This document shows, one piece after another, positions 5,861-13,017 of a DNA stretch of 13,017 bases. Position numbers and translations under genes: made by a program. Position 1 is the stretch's first letter; each line of letters opens with the position of its first letter. This DNA comes from Firmicutes bacterium UBA5473. GTDB lineage: Bacteria > Bacillota > DTU084. The notes below the pieces were generated by a model. The model was not told the DNA's origin. It saw nothing but the letters and a program-made list of their open reading frames with translations, and searched no databases. Location of the stretch: contig DIQB01000085.1 in the NCBI GenBank assembly GCA_002427165.1, positions 1 to 13,017 of the forward strand, in the 5' to 3' direction.

Positions 5861-7021
5861 ATGGCAAAGAGAATTTCAATTTTGGGCTCAACAGGTTCTA
5901 TCGGCAGCCAGGCCCTGGAAGTTATTAGTGCCTTTCCCGAAAAAGTGGAGGTTGTGGCTCTCGCTGCTGGGAATAATATAGAAAAGCTGGCAGAGCAGGC
6001 AAAAAAGTTTAGGCCCAGTCTTGTATCCATTCGCGACCATCAAAAAATTCCCCAGCTACAGGAACTGATAGGTGATCTTCCCTGCCAGATCCTAGCAGGG
6101 GAAGAGGGCCTGTTGGCTGTGGCAACCCACAGCCAAGCCCAGCTTGTGCTCTCATCCTTAGTGGGGATTGCAGGCCTCCCGCCCACTTTGGCGGCCTTGG
6201 AGGCGGGCCGGGATGTAGCTCTGGCTAACAAGGAATCCCTAGTTACAGGCGGCCAACTGGTCCGGGATGCCCAAATGCGGGGTGGTGGCATGCTTTTGCC
6301 TGTGGACAGCGAGCACAGCGCCCTCTTTCAAGCTATAGATGGCAGGGAACGTGAGGTTGAAAAACTTGTTCTCACAGCCTCAGGTGGACCTTTTCGGAAT
6401 GCAACAAAAGCGGACTTAGCAAAGGTCACAGTGGCGGATGCCCTGAATCATCCCAACTGGCAGATGGGGGCAAAGGTAACAGTGGATTCGGCCACTATGA
6501 TGAACAAGGGCCTGGAGGTTATTGAGGCCCACTGGCTCTTTGATACCCCCTACGAGCGGATTCAGGTGCTGGTGCATCCCCAGAGCATTGTCCACTCCTT
6601 GGTGACCCTTACAGATGGTAGCATCATGGCCCAATTGGCAGTGGCAGATATGCGCCTGCCAATCGCTTATGCCCTCAGCTACCCTCAGCGCTGGCCCCAT
6701 GTAGTTTCGAATTTAGATCTAACCCAAAAGCCCCTCAGCTTCCAGAGGCCAGATCCTGAGCTGTTCCCAGCCCTGGGGCTGGCACTGGAGGCAGGCAAGG
6801 TGGGAGGCGGGGCACCTGTGGTCTTAAATGGTGCCAATGAGGTGGCTGTGGCAGCCTTCCTTGAGGAAAAGCTTTCCTATCTTGGGATTGCCCCTGTAAT
6901 TGAGGAGGCTTTAGCAAAGCTAGGAGGGGAGCGATCCGGGAGCTTAGACGATGTATTAGCCCTAGATCGGGCAGCGAGAAGTATTGCCAAAGAAATTATT
7001 ACAAATCGGAAAGGTGGGTGA
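5861..7021 (+). CDS. dxr: 1-deoxy-D-xylulose 5-phosphate reductoisomerase
   Basis: Converts 1-deoxy-D-xylulose 5-phosphate to 2-C-methyl-D-erythritol 4-phosphate with NADPH, the first committed step of the MEP isoprenoid pathway and the target of fosmidomycin. The product is 386 residues, normal for the family. The N-terminal Rossmann part has ILGSTGSIG (7-15). The catalytic domain has LANKESLV (121-128), PVDSEHSALFQ (147-157) with metal ligands Asp149 and Glu151, LTASGGPFR (171-179), the VDSATMMNKGLEVIEAHWLF block (208-227) with third ligand Glu219, and VHPQSIVHSLV (238-248). The C-terminal helical domain runs from about 300. ATG 5861 gives the standard MAKRISILGSTGSIG start with GGTGG five bases upstream; in-frame GTG 5852 is an alternative adding three residues. 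It begins 15 bases after the ytvI-like stop. Its product feeds towards IspG and UppS nearby. Confidence 0.97.
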   Translation: MAKRISILGSTGSIGSQALEVISAFPEKVEVVALAAGNNIEKLAEQAKKFRPSLVSIRDHQKIPQLQELIGDLPCQILAGEEGLLAVATHSQAQLVLSSLVGIAGLPPTLAALEAGRDVALANKESLVTGGQLVRDAQMRGGGMLLPVDSEHSALFQAIDGREREVEKLVLTASGGPFRNATKADLAKVTVADALNHPNWQMGAKVTVDSATMMNKGLEVIEAHWLFDTPYERIQVLVHPQSIVHSLVTLTDGSIMAQLAVADMRLPIAYALSYPQRWPHVVSNLDLTQKPLSFQRPDPELFPALGLALEAGKVGGGAPVVLNGANEVAVAAFLEEKLSYLGIAPVIEEALAKLGGERSGSLDDVLALDRAARSIAKEIITNRKGG

Positions 7022-7054
7022 TCCTGAACTCTCCAGCCTGGAGAACAGGAGCTT

Positions 7055-8095
7055 ATGCTAACAATTATTGCAACGCTATTTATTATTGGACTCTTGGTTT
7101 TCGTCCATGAGGGAGGCCACTTTCTAGCAGCTAAAGCAGTTGGAGTGCGTGTCTACGAGTTCGCCTTGGGCTTTGGTCCTAAAGTTTTGTCCTTCAAGGG
7201 CAAAGAAACCAGATACTCTCTCAGGGGGATCCCTTTGGGGGGCTTTGTGGCCTTGGCTGGAATGGATCAGCCCCCTGAGGCTGAGGAAGCTGTGGCTGAG
7301 GATGATCCCAAAAACTTTCAAAGCCGACCCCTGTGGCAGCGGATGTTAATTATCGCCTCTGGTCCCTTGATGAATTTTGTCCTTGCCATCTTGCTCTTTG
7401 CCCTCTATTTCAACCAACTTGGGGTGCTTACAAGCCCTATCCAAGAGGTGCAAAAGGGCTCTGCTGCTCAAGTTGCAGGGCTCCAGGTGGGGGATATCTT
7501 AGTGGGCACAAGCCCCAACACACCCCTTACCTCAGAGCAGCTGGCCTGGAAGATCAATCGCAGTGCCAATAAACCCTTCAGGATCTTTTTCCTCAGAAAT
7601 GGCAAACAAGAGAGCCGCCTGGTTACACCCAAAGCCCAAAAGGACGGCAGTGGCCTGCTTGGTATCTCCTTCGGGGGCGAGGGCAGGTTATACAGGCTTG
7701 GGGCCTGGGGCAGTATTAAACAGGCCTGGCTCTATAATAACCTGATGCTACAAATGGTGGTACAGGCTTTAGGCAAGATGTTCCGAGGCACAGGCCTCAA
7801 AGAGATGACAGGTCCTGTTGGCATGTTTAAGGTGGTGGGCCAAGTCGCGCCCCATGGTTTCTTGCCACTTTTAGGCCTAGCTGCCATGATCAGTACCAAC
7901 TTGGGGCTCTTCAACCTGATTCCCCTCCCAGTCTTAGACGGTGGCTGGATCCTCTTTCTCGTTATCGAGGGGGTTCGGGGTAAGCCCTTAAAACCAGAGC
8001 AGCAAGGCATGGCCCAGATGGTGGGCATGGCCCTGCTCCTGCTTTTGTTTGTCCTGGTAACCTTCCAAGATATTGTGAGGCTGAAGCTGTTTTGA
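7055..8095 (+). CDS. rseP: Site-2 intramembrane metalloprotease RseP (RasP)
   Basis: A zinc intramembrane protease that makes the second cut in membrane-anchored anti-sigma factors and other single-pass proteins; in B. subtilis the homologue RasP acts on RsiW, FtsL and signal-peptide remnants. The product is 346 residues. The first helix carries the zinc site VHEGGHF (17-23; His18, Glu19, His22). A conserved membrane-associated block LGGFVALAGM (61-70) follows. A second helix starts near 103, and a single PDZ domain spans about 125-195. The C-terminal part has TGPVGM (252-257) and FNLIPLPVLDGG (286-297), with the third zinc ligand Asp295. After LDGG stands Trp298, where B. subtilis has Arg and E. 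coli His. The ATG at 7055 has CAGGAG (7046-7051) three bases upstream, a rather tight spacing. It ends in a TTGA overlap with ispG. Confidence 0.95.
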   Translation: MLTIIATLFIIGLLVFVHEGGHFLAAKAVGVRVYEFALGFGPKVLSFKGKETRYSLRGIPLGGFVALAGMDQPPEAEEAVAEDDPKNFQSRPLWQRMLIIASGPLMNFVLAILLFALYFNQLGVLTSPIQEVQKGSAAQVAGLQVGDILVGTSPNTPLTSEQLAWKINRSANKPFRIFFLRNGKQESRLVTPKAQKDGSGLLGISFGGEGRLYRLGAWGSIKQAWLYNNLMLQMVVQALGKMFRGTGLKEMTGPVGMFKVVGQVAPHGFLPLLGLAAMISTNLGLFNLIPLPVLDGGWILFLVIEGVRGKPLKPEQQGMAQMVGMALLLLLFVLVTFQDIVRLKLF

Positions 8096-9153
8096 GAAAA
8101 GTAACGAGAAAAGTTCAGGTGGGGGATCTGGCCATAGGCGGCGGAGCCTCCATCAGTGTCCAGTCCATGACCACAACTGACACTCGCGACTGGCAGGCCA
8201 CAGGCCAGCAGATTCGGGCCCTGGCCCAGGCCGGTTGCCAGCTAGTGCGGGTGGCAGTGCCAGATGGGGAGGCAGCTGAGGCTCTCGAGAGAATTTGCGC
8301 CTCCTCACCCATTCCTGTGGCAGCAGATATCCACTTCGACTACCGCCTTGCCTTGGCAGCATTAGATGCGGGGATTGCGAAACTGAGGATCAACCCTGGC
8401 AATATCGGGGATAGGGAGCGGGTACGGCAAGTTGTACTTCGCGCCAAAGCCCAAAGTGTGCCCATCCGCATCGGCGTGAATGCAGGCTCCCTGGAGAAAA
8501 GTATTTTAGCAAAGTATGGGGGACCCACGGCCCAGGGTATGGTAGAGAGCGCTATGGAGAAGGTGAGACAGCTAGAGGAGTTAGATTATCAGGAACTTGT
8601 AATCTCCTTGAAAGCCTCAAAAGTCCCACTGATGATTGAAGCTTATCGTCTTATGGCACAGACCACAGATTATCCTCTTCACCTTGGCGTCACAGAGGCA
8701 GGCACAGCCTACAGCGGCACAATCCGCTCTGCTGTGGGCATCGGTACATTGCTGGCCGAGGGCATTGGCGATACCCTGCGGGTATCGCTCCTTGCAGATC
8801 CTGTAGAGGAAGTTCGTGTGGGCTACGAGATCTTGAAGGGTCTGGAGCTGAGAACACGAGGCCCTGTGCTGATTGCCTGTCCCACTTGTGGTCGCTGCAG
8901 GGTTGATCTGATCAAGTTAGCTGGGGAGGTTGAGCAGCGCCTTGTGGGAATCCAAGAGCCTCTTCAGGTGGCAGTGATGGGCTGCGCTGTGAACGGACCT
9001 GGTGAAGCTAAAGAGGCAGATGTGGGCATTGCCGGCGGAGATGGCAGTGGCCTTGTTTTTCGCAAGGGAGAGATTGTAGCGAAAGTTCCGGAAGAGGAGC
9101 TTGTGGATGCCCTCTTTCGCGAAATAGATAGTTTGAAGGAGCGAGACAGATGA
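8092..9153 (+). CDS. ispG: 4-hydroxy-3-methylbut-2-enyl diphosphate synthase
   Basis: Reductive ring opening of MEcPP to HMBPP, the penultimate step of the MEP pathway, using a [4Fe-4S] cluster and an electron donor such as flavodoxin or ferredoxin. The product is 353 residues, the compact bacterial form without the plant insert. The TIM-barrel part shows VQSMTTTDT (23-31), VRVAVPDGEAA (52-62), ADIHFDYRLAL (78-88) and LRINPGNIG (98-106). Cluster ligands are all present: Cys263 and Cys266 in CPTCGR, Cys298 in MGCAVNGPGE, and Glu305. The start is TTG at 8092, and its last two bases share the rseP stop in a TTGA overlap. This gives the expected MRKVTRKVQVG N-terminus and implies coupling to rseP translation. 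The 3' end overlaps proS by ATGA. Its position between rseP and proS is common in Clostridia but not in Bacillus. Confidence 0.97.
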   Translation: MRKVTRKVQVGDLAIGGGASISVQSMTTTDTRDWQATGQQIRALAQAGCQLVRVAVPDGEAAEALERICASSPIPVAADIHFDYRLALAALDAGIAKLRINPGNIGDRERVRQVVLRAKAQSVPIRIGVNAGSLEKSILAKYGGPTAQGMVESAMEKVRQLEELDYQELVISLKASKVPLMIEAYRLMAQTTDYPLHLGVTEAGTAYSGTIRSAVGIGTLLAEGIGDTLRVSLLADPVEEVRVGYEILKGLELRTRGPVLIACPTCGRCRVDLIKLAGEVEQRLVGIQEPLQVAVMGCAVNGPGEAKEADVGIAGGDGSGLVFRKGEIVAKVPEEELVDALFREIDSLKERDR

Positions 9154-10874
9154 AGATGAGCGAGCTTTTGGCACCTACACTCAGGGAGGTGCCAGCAGAG
9201 GCTGAAATACCTAGCCACCAGCTGCTGTTGCGTGCAGGATACATGCGGAAGGTGGCAGGAGGACTTTATACATATTTGCCCCTAGGGCTGAAGGTGCTTC
9301 AGAAAATAGAGGCCATTGTGCGAGAGGAGATGAATCGCGCAGGCGCTCAGGAACTGTTGATGCCCATAATGCAGCCCAAAGAGATCTGGGAGCAAACCGG
9401 CCGCTGGGATCTTTATGGTGAGGAAATGTTTCGCCTGGTAGATCGCCATAGTCGGGAGTTCTGCCTGGGCCCCACCCATGAGGAGCTGATCACCCAGACC
9501 GTGGCCCAGGAGGTGCGCTCCTACAGACAGCTCCCGTTGAACCTGTATCAGATTCAAAACAAATACCGAGATGAGATCAGGCCCCGCTTTGGCCTTATGC
9601 GCTCACGGGAATTTGTGATGAAGGATGGCTACTCCTTTGATCGTACAGAGGAGGGACTTGAGGAAGTCTACAGGCTGATGTATAAGGCATATGAGCGGAT
9701 CTTTGCTCGCTGCGGCCTTAAAACCCGACCTGTTGAGGCGGACTCAGGTGCCATCGGTGGCAATGCTTCCCATGAATTTATGGCCCTGGCCCAAACAGGA
9801 GAAGCTGAGATCGTCTTTTGTGAAGCTTGTGATTATGCAGCCAATGTGGAGCAGGCAGAATGTGTAGCTGGGGAAAAGGAAGCAAACGAGAAGTCTCAGC
9901 CACTGCAGAAAGTGCAGACTCCAGGGAAGCACACTGTGGATGAGGTGGCCACCTTCCTAGGAGTAAGGCCCCAGCAGCTGATTAAAACCATGATTTATCT
10001 TGCCGATGATAAACCCATCGGGGTCTTAGTCCGGGGAGACCATGAAGTGAACGAGTTCAAGGTGGCAAACCTCACTGGCGCCACCACCCTTACCTTGGCG
10101 GATCCCAAAACAATCGTTGAGGTTACAGGAGCACCTGTTGGCTTTGCCGGGCCTGTGGGCTTGGCAAAAAAAATCCCTCTCTACGTGGACCACGCTGTGA
10201 TGGCCGTGGCAGGAGGGGTTGTGGGAGCAAATAGCCCAGATGCCCATCTGATAAACTTAGATCCACAGCGTGATCTTGTGCCACTAGGTGCCCAGGCCCA
10301 TGATCTGCGCCTGGCAAAGGCAGGAGATCCCTGTCCCCGCTGTAGCGAGGGCAAGTTGAGCCTGGTCCGAGGCATTGAGGTGGGGCAGGTTTTCAAGCTC
10401 GGCACCAAATATAGCGAGGCACTGGGTGCTGTCTATTTAGATGAGGAAGGTAAATCCCAGCCTATGGTGATGGGCTGCTATGGGATTGGTGTCTCCAGAA
10501 CCATGGCTGCAGCCATCGAGCAGAATTTTGATGAGTATGGGATTATCTGGCCTCTCTCCATCGCCCCCTATCAGGTGATGATCGTGCCTGTAAATTGGCG
10601 AGATGAGGAATCCCGCGCTGAAAGCCAAAGACTTTATGCCCAACTTCAAGAGCCGGGAGTAGAGGTGCTCTTAGATGATCGGGACGAGCGGCCTGGGGTG
10701 AAGTTTAAGGATGCAGATCTATTGGGTATACCCTTGCGGATTACCATCGGCCCGAAAACCCTAGCCCAGGGTGCAGTGGAGGTAAAACCACGAAAAGAAG
10801 GTGTTTTTGAGCTAATCCCCAAAGAAAGGGCAGCAGCGTGGATTGAAAATTGGCTTGGGGAGGCTGGCGCATGA
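9150..10874 (+). CDS. proS: Prolyl-tRNA synthetase, bacterial type with editing domain
   Basis: Charges tRNA-Pro with proline. The 574-residue length and internal insertion mark the bacterial (E. coli-like) class. Catalytic class II motifs are motif 1 around RAGYMRKVAGGLYTYLPLG (28-46), the CLGPTHEE block (105-112), motif 2 with YRDEIRPRFGLMRSREF (139-155), and motif 3 GCYGIGVSRTMAAAIEQ (442-458). The YbaK-like editing domain, which clears Ala-tRNA-Pro, spans about 240-385 and has Lys279, at the same number as the key lysine of the E. coli enzyme. The anticodon-binding domain begins near 472 and includes DDRDERPGVKFKDADLLGIP (509-528). Two CxxC pairs (Cys224/Cys227 and Cys395/Cys398) flank the insertion. 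The start ATG overlaps the ispG stop; AAGGAG (9137-9142) is seven bases upstream. A second ATG lies two codons on. Confidence 0.97.
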   Translation: MKMSELLAPTLREVPAEAEIPSHQLLLRAGYMRKVAGGLYTYLPLGLKVLQKIEAIVREEMNRAGAQELLMPIMQPKEIWEQTGRWDLYGEEMFRLVDRHSREFCLGPTHEELITQTVAQEVRSYRQLPLNLYQIQNKYRDEIRPRFGLMRSREFVMKDGYSFDRTEEGLEEVYRLMYKAYERIFARCGLKTRPVEADSGAIGGNASHEFMALAQTGEAEIVFCEACDYAANVEQAECVAGEKEANEKSQPLQKVQTPGKHTVDEVATFLGVRPQQLIKTMIYLADDKPIGVLVRGDHEVNEFKVANLTGATTLTLADPKTIVEVTGAPVGFAGPVGLAKKIPLYVDHAVMAVAGGVVGANSPDAHLINLDPQRDLVPLGAQAHDLRLAKAGDPCPRCSEGKLSLVRGIEVGQVFKLGTKYSEALGAVYLDEEGKSQPMVMGCYGIGVSRTMAAAIEQNFDEYGIIWPLSIAPYQVMIVPVNWRDEESRAESQRLYAQLQEPGVEVLLDDRDERPGVKFKDADLLGIPLRITIGPKTLAQGAVEVKPRKEGVFELIPKERAAAWIENWLGEAGA

Positions 10875-11590
10875 TTGAGTTACTCGAGCTGACAAAAAGT
10901 TACAACCGGGGGGAGATCCGGGCGGTGGATGATCTCTCCCTTACAGTGGAGAGGGGGGAGATCTATGGTTTCCTAGGCCCCAATGGCGCAGGAAAGACCA
11001 CCACCATCAAGTTGATGGTGGGAATTTTGGCGCCAGATAGTGGCCAGGTGATCCTAGATGGTGTGAATCTAGCAGAAGATCCCCTAGCAGCTAAACTGAA
11101 GCTAGGCTACGTCCCAGACAACCCGGATCTGTATCCACGGGTTACTGGCTTGGAATATCTGCGCTTTTTAGGCGATGTCTACCAGGTTCCCCACAAAGAG
11201 CGAACAGAGCGCACAGAAAAGCTAGGGGAGGCCTTCAGCCTGATTCAGAACTTGGGGGATCCTATTGGCAGCTTCTCCCATGGCATGCGGCAAAAGCTAG
11301 CGATCATGGGGGCTATGCTGGCAGCGCCACCAATCTTAATCCTAGATGAGCCCTTGGTGGGGCTGGATCCTAAAAGCTCGCACCTGCTCAAGGAGATCCT
11401 CCGGGAGCATGCCTCTTTAGGGAATATCGTTTTTTTCTCCACCCATATCTTGGAAGTTGCAGAGCGGTTCTGCCATCGGCTCGGGATCATCAACCATGGT
11501 CAGTTAATCGCCTCTGGCACATTGGAGGAATTGAAAAAGGGAGAGCAGGGGACACTGGAGGAGATCTTTTTGGAGGTTACAGAGAAATGA
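10871..11590 (+). CDS. ABC transporter ATP-binding protein (ABC-2 exporter type)
   Basis: The nucleotide-binding subunit of an ABC-2 type exporter, resembling B. subtilis YthP and EcsA in pattern. The product is 239 residues. Motifs in order are Walker A GPNGAGKT (36-43), a Q-loop region YVPDNPDLY (80-88) in which Asp replaces the usual Gln, the signature SFSHGMRQK (134-142), Walker B ILILDEP (155-161) with a D-loop GLDP, and the H-loop His192. All catalytic residues are present. The start ATG at 10871 overlaps the proS stop as ATGA, and GGGGAGG (10857-10863) lies seven bases upstream within proS. An in-frame ATG at 10850 precedes that site and was rejected. The next gene begins in another ATGA overlap and encodes the membrane partner. 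Substrate unknown; the coupling to proS suggests constitutive expression. Confidence 0.93.
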   Translation: MIELLELTKSYNRGEIRAVDDLSLTVERGEIYGFLGPNGAGKTTTIKLMVGILAPDSGQVILDGVNLAEDPLAAKLKLGYVPDNPDLYPRVTGLEYLRFLGDVYQVPHKERTERTEKLGEAFSLIQNLGDPIGSFSHGMRQKLAIMGAMLAAPPILILDEPLVGLDPKSSHLLKEILREHASLGNIVFFSTHILEVAERFCHRLGIINHGQLIASGTLEELKKGEQGTLEEIFLEVTEK

Positions 11591-13017
11591 GGCGGGCTTT
11601 ATCCCTCTGGCGATTGTATCTGCAAAATAACTTTGGTCTCTCAAGCCTCAGGCAAAGGCTGAGAGGAGGGGAGAGAATCAAGCTTTTAGTGTTCCTTCTC
11701 CTCATCCCCAGCTTTGTAGGTTTTTTAACTATTATCTATCAGTTTTTTGCTGGGCTCTACCAGAATCTGCCTCCGGGGCAAGAGGCTGCAGGTTTGACTA
11801 TAGGCTTTTTCACCGCCGGCACCTTAGTTTTCGTCTTTGGTATTTTCTATTTACTGTCGGTCTTCTTTTTTGCAGAAGATAACCAAAGGATTTTCTATCT
11901 GCCCTTGAGGCCTCGGGAGATTGTAGGGGCTAAATTTGCCACGGTTTTGGTGAACGAATACCTCACATTGGTGCCTTTTTTAGTGCCAGGCCTCATCGCG
12001 TGGGCACAATTATTTCCTGAGCCTTTTTTCTGGCCTCGGGCTCTTATTTCCTTTCTCCTAACTCCCCTTGTGCCACTATCTGTGGCAGCCTTGGTGGGTC
12101 TTGTGGTGATGAGGTTTGTTAATCTGCCCAAAAGTCGAGATTTTTGGCGGGTGGCTGGAATACTCATCTCTTTAGTTGTGGTTTTCGCTTTTCAATTTTT
12201 CATAATGCGGGCTCAGAGAGGCTATACCCAAGAGGAATTGGTAAAGCTGCTGTTGGCACCAGATGGGCTTATGAGCCTTATAGGTAGGAGCTATCCACCT
12301 GCCCTGTGGACTGCACAATTTCTAGCCCGAGGAAATTTTGTGGCCCTGCTTGAACTTCTGTTGCTCTCAGCTGGTGCTATAGCTTTGGTGCTTTTTGCAG
12401 GAGAGAGACTTTTTTTGGGGGCGATTGAGGGCGGAGGCGAGGTTTCAAAAAGGAAAAAGGATTTTGTACAACCCCAAAGTAAACCACGGGGGATCTTTTT
12501 GGCACTCCTTTGGCGGGAGACAGCGCTTTTTGTTCGCAATCCTGTGTTTCTAACCAATGGAATTCTCAATATTATTTTTCCGCCAGTGATTATTTTCTTT
12601 CTTTTGCCAAGCAGCCTCGGAAAGCTGCCAGGGGCAGTATCGCCCCTGTATCTGGAATTGATTGCTATCGGCTACATCGCAGCCCTGCCAAGTCTTAGCG
12701 TGCTGCCAGCAACATCCATTTCCAGGGAAGGAAAACAGTTTTGGCTCTCAAGGTTGATCCCAGTGGCGCCCCAGCTACAGGTTTTAGCCAAACTTCTGTG
12801 GAGTAGTATAATTACATCTCTAGGCGGGCTTTTGGGCCTGGTAGTGCTGAGAGTTTTGTTTAAATTACCATTTTGGGCATTGGTTAGGGTGGGTTTTGTG
12901 GGGTTTGTGGGGAGCATAGGTATAGGGGCCTTGGCAGTGCTTATGGATACACTCTGGCCAAGTTTGGAATGGACAGATCCCCAAAAGGCCATGAAAGGAA
13001 ATCTTACAGGGCTCTAT
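11587..13017 (+). CDS. ABC exporter membrane subunit, YthQ-like (3' end cut by window edge)
   Basis: The membrane partner of the preceding ATPase. The frame is open from ATG 11587 to the right edge with 477 residues visible and no stop, so the C-terminus is missing. The start overlaps the ATPase stop as ATGA. The N-terminus is basic and amphipathic (MRRALSLWRL). Hydrophobic helices lie at about 33-52, 75-95, 120-142, 150-176, 187-206, 250-272, 324-341, 357-377, 403-423 and 432-455, suggesting ten or more. Notable conserved-looking stretches are FYLPLRPREIVGAKF (103-117), a hydrophilic loop at 281-301, SISREGKQFWLSRLIPVAP (377-395) and EWTDPQKAMKGNL (461-473). The last two resemble large putative ABC exporter permeases of Firmicutes (YthQ-like). 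The family is assigned from memory of such motifs, without alignment. The cargo cannot be predicted. Confidence 0.8.
   Translation, partial: MRRALSLWRLYLQNNFGLSSLRQRLRGGERIKLLVFLLLIPSFVGFLTIIYQFFAGLYQNLPPGQEAAGLTIGFFTAGTLVFVFGIFYLLSVFFFAEDNQRIFYLPLRPREIVGAKFATVLVNEYLTLVPFLVPGLIAWAQLFPEPFFWPRALISFLLTPLVPLSVAALVGLVVMRFVNLPKSRDFWRVAGILISLVVVFAFQFFIMRAQRGYTQEELVKLLLAPDGLMSLIGRSYPPALWTAQFLARGNFVALLELLLLSAGAIALVLFAGERLFLGAIEGGGEVSKRKKDFVQPQSKPRGIFLALLWRETALFVRNPVFLTNGILNIIFPPVIIFFLLPSSLGKLPGAVSPLYLELIAIGYIAALPSLSVLPATSISREGKQFWLSRLIPVAPQLQVLAKLLWSSIITSLGGLLGLVVLRVLFKLPFWALVRVGFVGFVGSIGIGALAVLMDTLWPSLEWTDPQKAMKGNLTGLY

Noticed and set aside
7030..7044. Short palindrome TCTCCAG-C-CTGGAGA between dxr and rseP as a terminator or operator
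   Set aside because: It has a one-base centre, so the usable stem is only about five pairs, and no T-run follows. It may weakly influence the nearby ribosome binding site, but nothing more can be supported.
10850..10870. Seven-residue N-terminal extension of the ABC ATPase
   Set aside because: The ribosome binding site lies between this ATG and the one at 10871, which also forms an ATGA overlap with proS.
11895..12992. Minus-strand reading frames opposite the ABC permease (11895-12167, 12291-12569, 12672-12992)
   Set aside because: The plus strand is continuously open from 11587 to the window end with clear membrane-protein character and a coupled start, so the minus-strand frames are shadows.
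1..13017. Possible mobile elements, CRISPR arrays, tRNA or rRNA genes, toxin-antitoxin or defence systems
   Set aside because: The window is filled by recognisable core genes with tight spacing; I saw no inverted terminal repeats, spaced direct repeats, cloverleaf sequences or transposase and nuclease motifs.

Overview
This window looks like a chromosomal core from a Gram-positive bacterium of the Bacillota (Firmicutes), probably a Clostridia-like or deep-branching lineage, with a GC content near 50% by eye. The grounds are the gene order rpsB-tsf-pyrH-frr-uppS-cdsA-dxr-rseP-ispG-proS, strong AGGAGG-type ribosome binding sites, a short-form EF-Ts of 215 residues, a bacterial-type ProRS with an insertion editing domain, and a YtvI-like membrane protein. 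No mobile element, CRISPR array, tRNA or rRNA is visible. All genes lie on the + strand.

Layout. (1) Positions 1-257 hold the 3' part of a small DUF1294 membrane protein, closed by an intrinsic terminator (279-308). (2) An AT-rich stretch then carries a strong sigma-A promoter (357-385) and a structured leader of about 110 nt. This starts the translation block rpsB (503-1228) and tsf (1276-1923), separated by a perfect 10-bp hairpin with a GTAA loop. (3) pyrH (1974-2690) and frr (2695-3252) follow. A terminator-like hairpin plus T-run stands just before pyrH and another just after frr. (4) From uppS (3304) to the right edge the genes are almost contiguous: uppS, cdsA, a ytvI-like AI-2E-family gene, dxr, rseP, ispG, proS, an ABC ATPase and its membrane partner. 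The last runs off the window. From rseP onward, each stop overlaps the next start by four bases (TTGA or ATGA).

How the genes work together. rpsB, tsf, frr and proS serve translation; pyrH supplies UDP. dxr and ispG are two steps of the MEP isoprenoid pathway, whose products feed UppS, which makes the undecaprenyl carrier for cell-wall synthesis. CdsA makes CDP-diacylglycerol for phospholipids. RseP is a site-2 intramembrane protease. The window is therefore mainly a growth-linked translation and envelope-lipid cluster. The parts that depart from the Bacillus subtilis arrangement are the YtvI-like gene between cdsA and dxr, ispG between rseP and proS, and an ABC exporter pair where polC stands in B. 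subtilis.

I found no convincing undescribed system. The most interesting signals are the transcription attenuator-like elements within the ribosomal/pyrH/uppS block, the structured rpsB leader, and the ABC exporter pair translationally coupled to proS.
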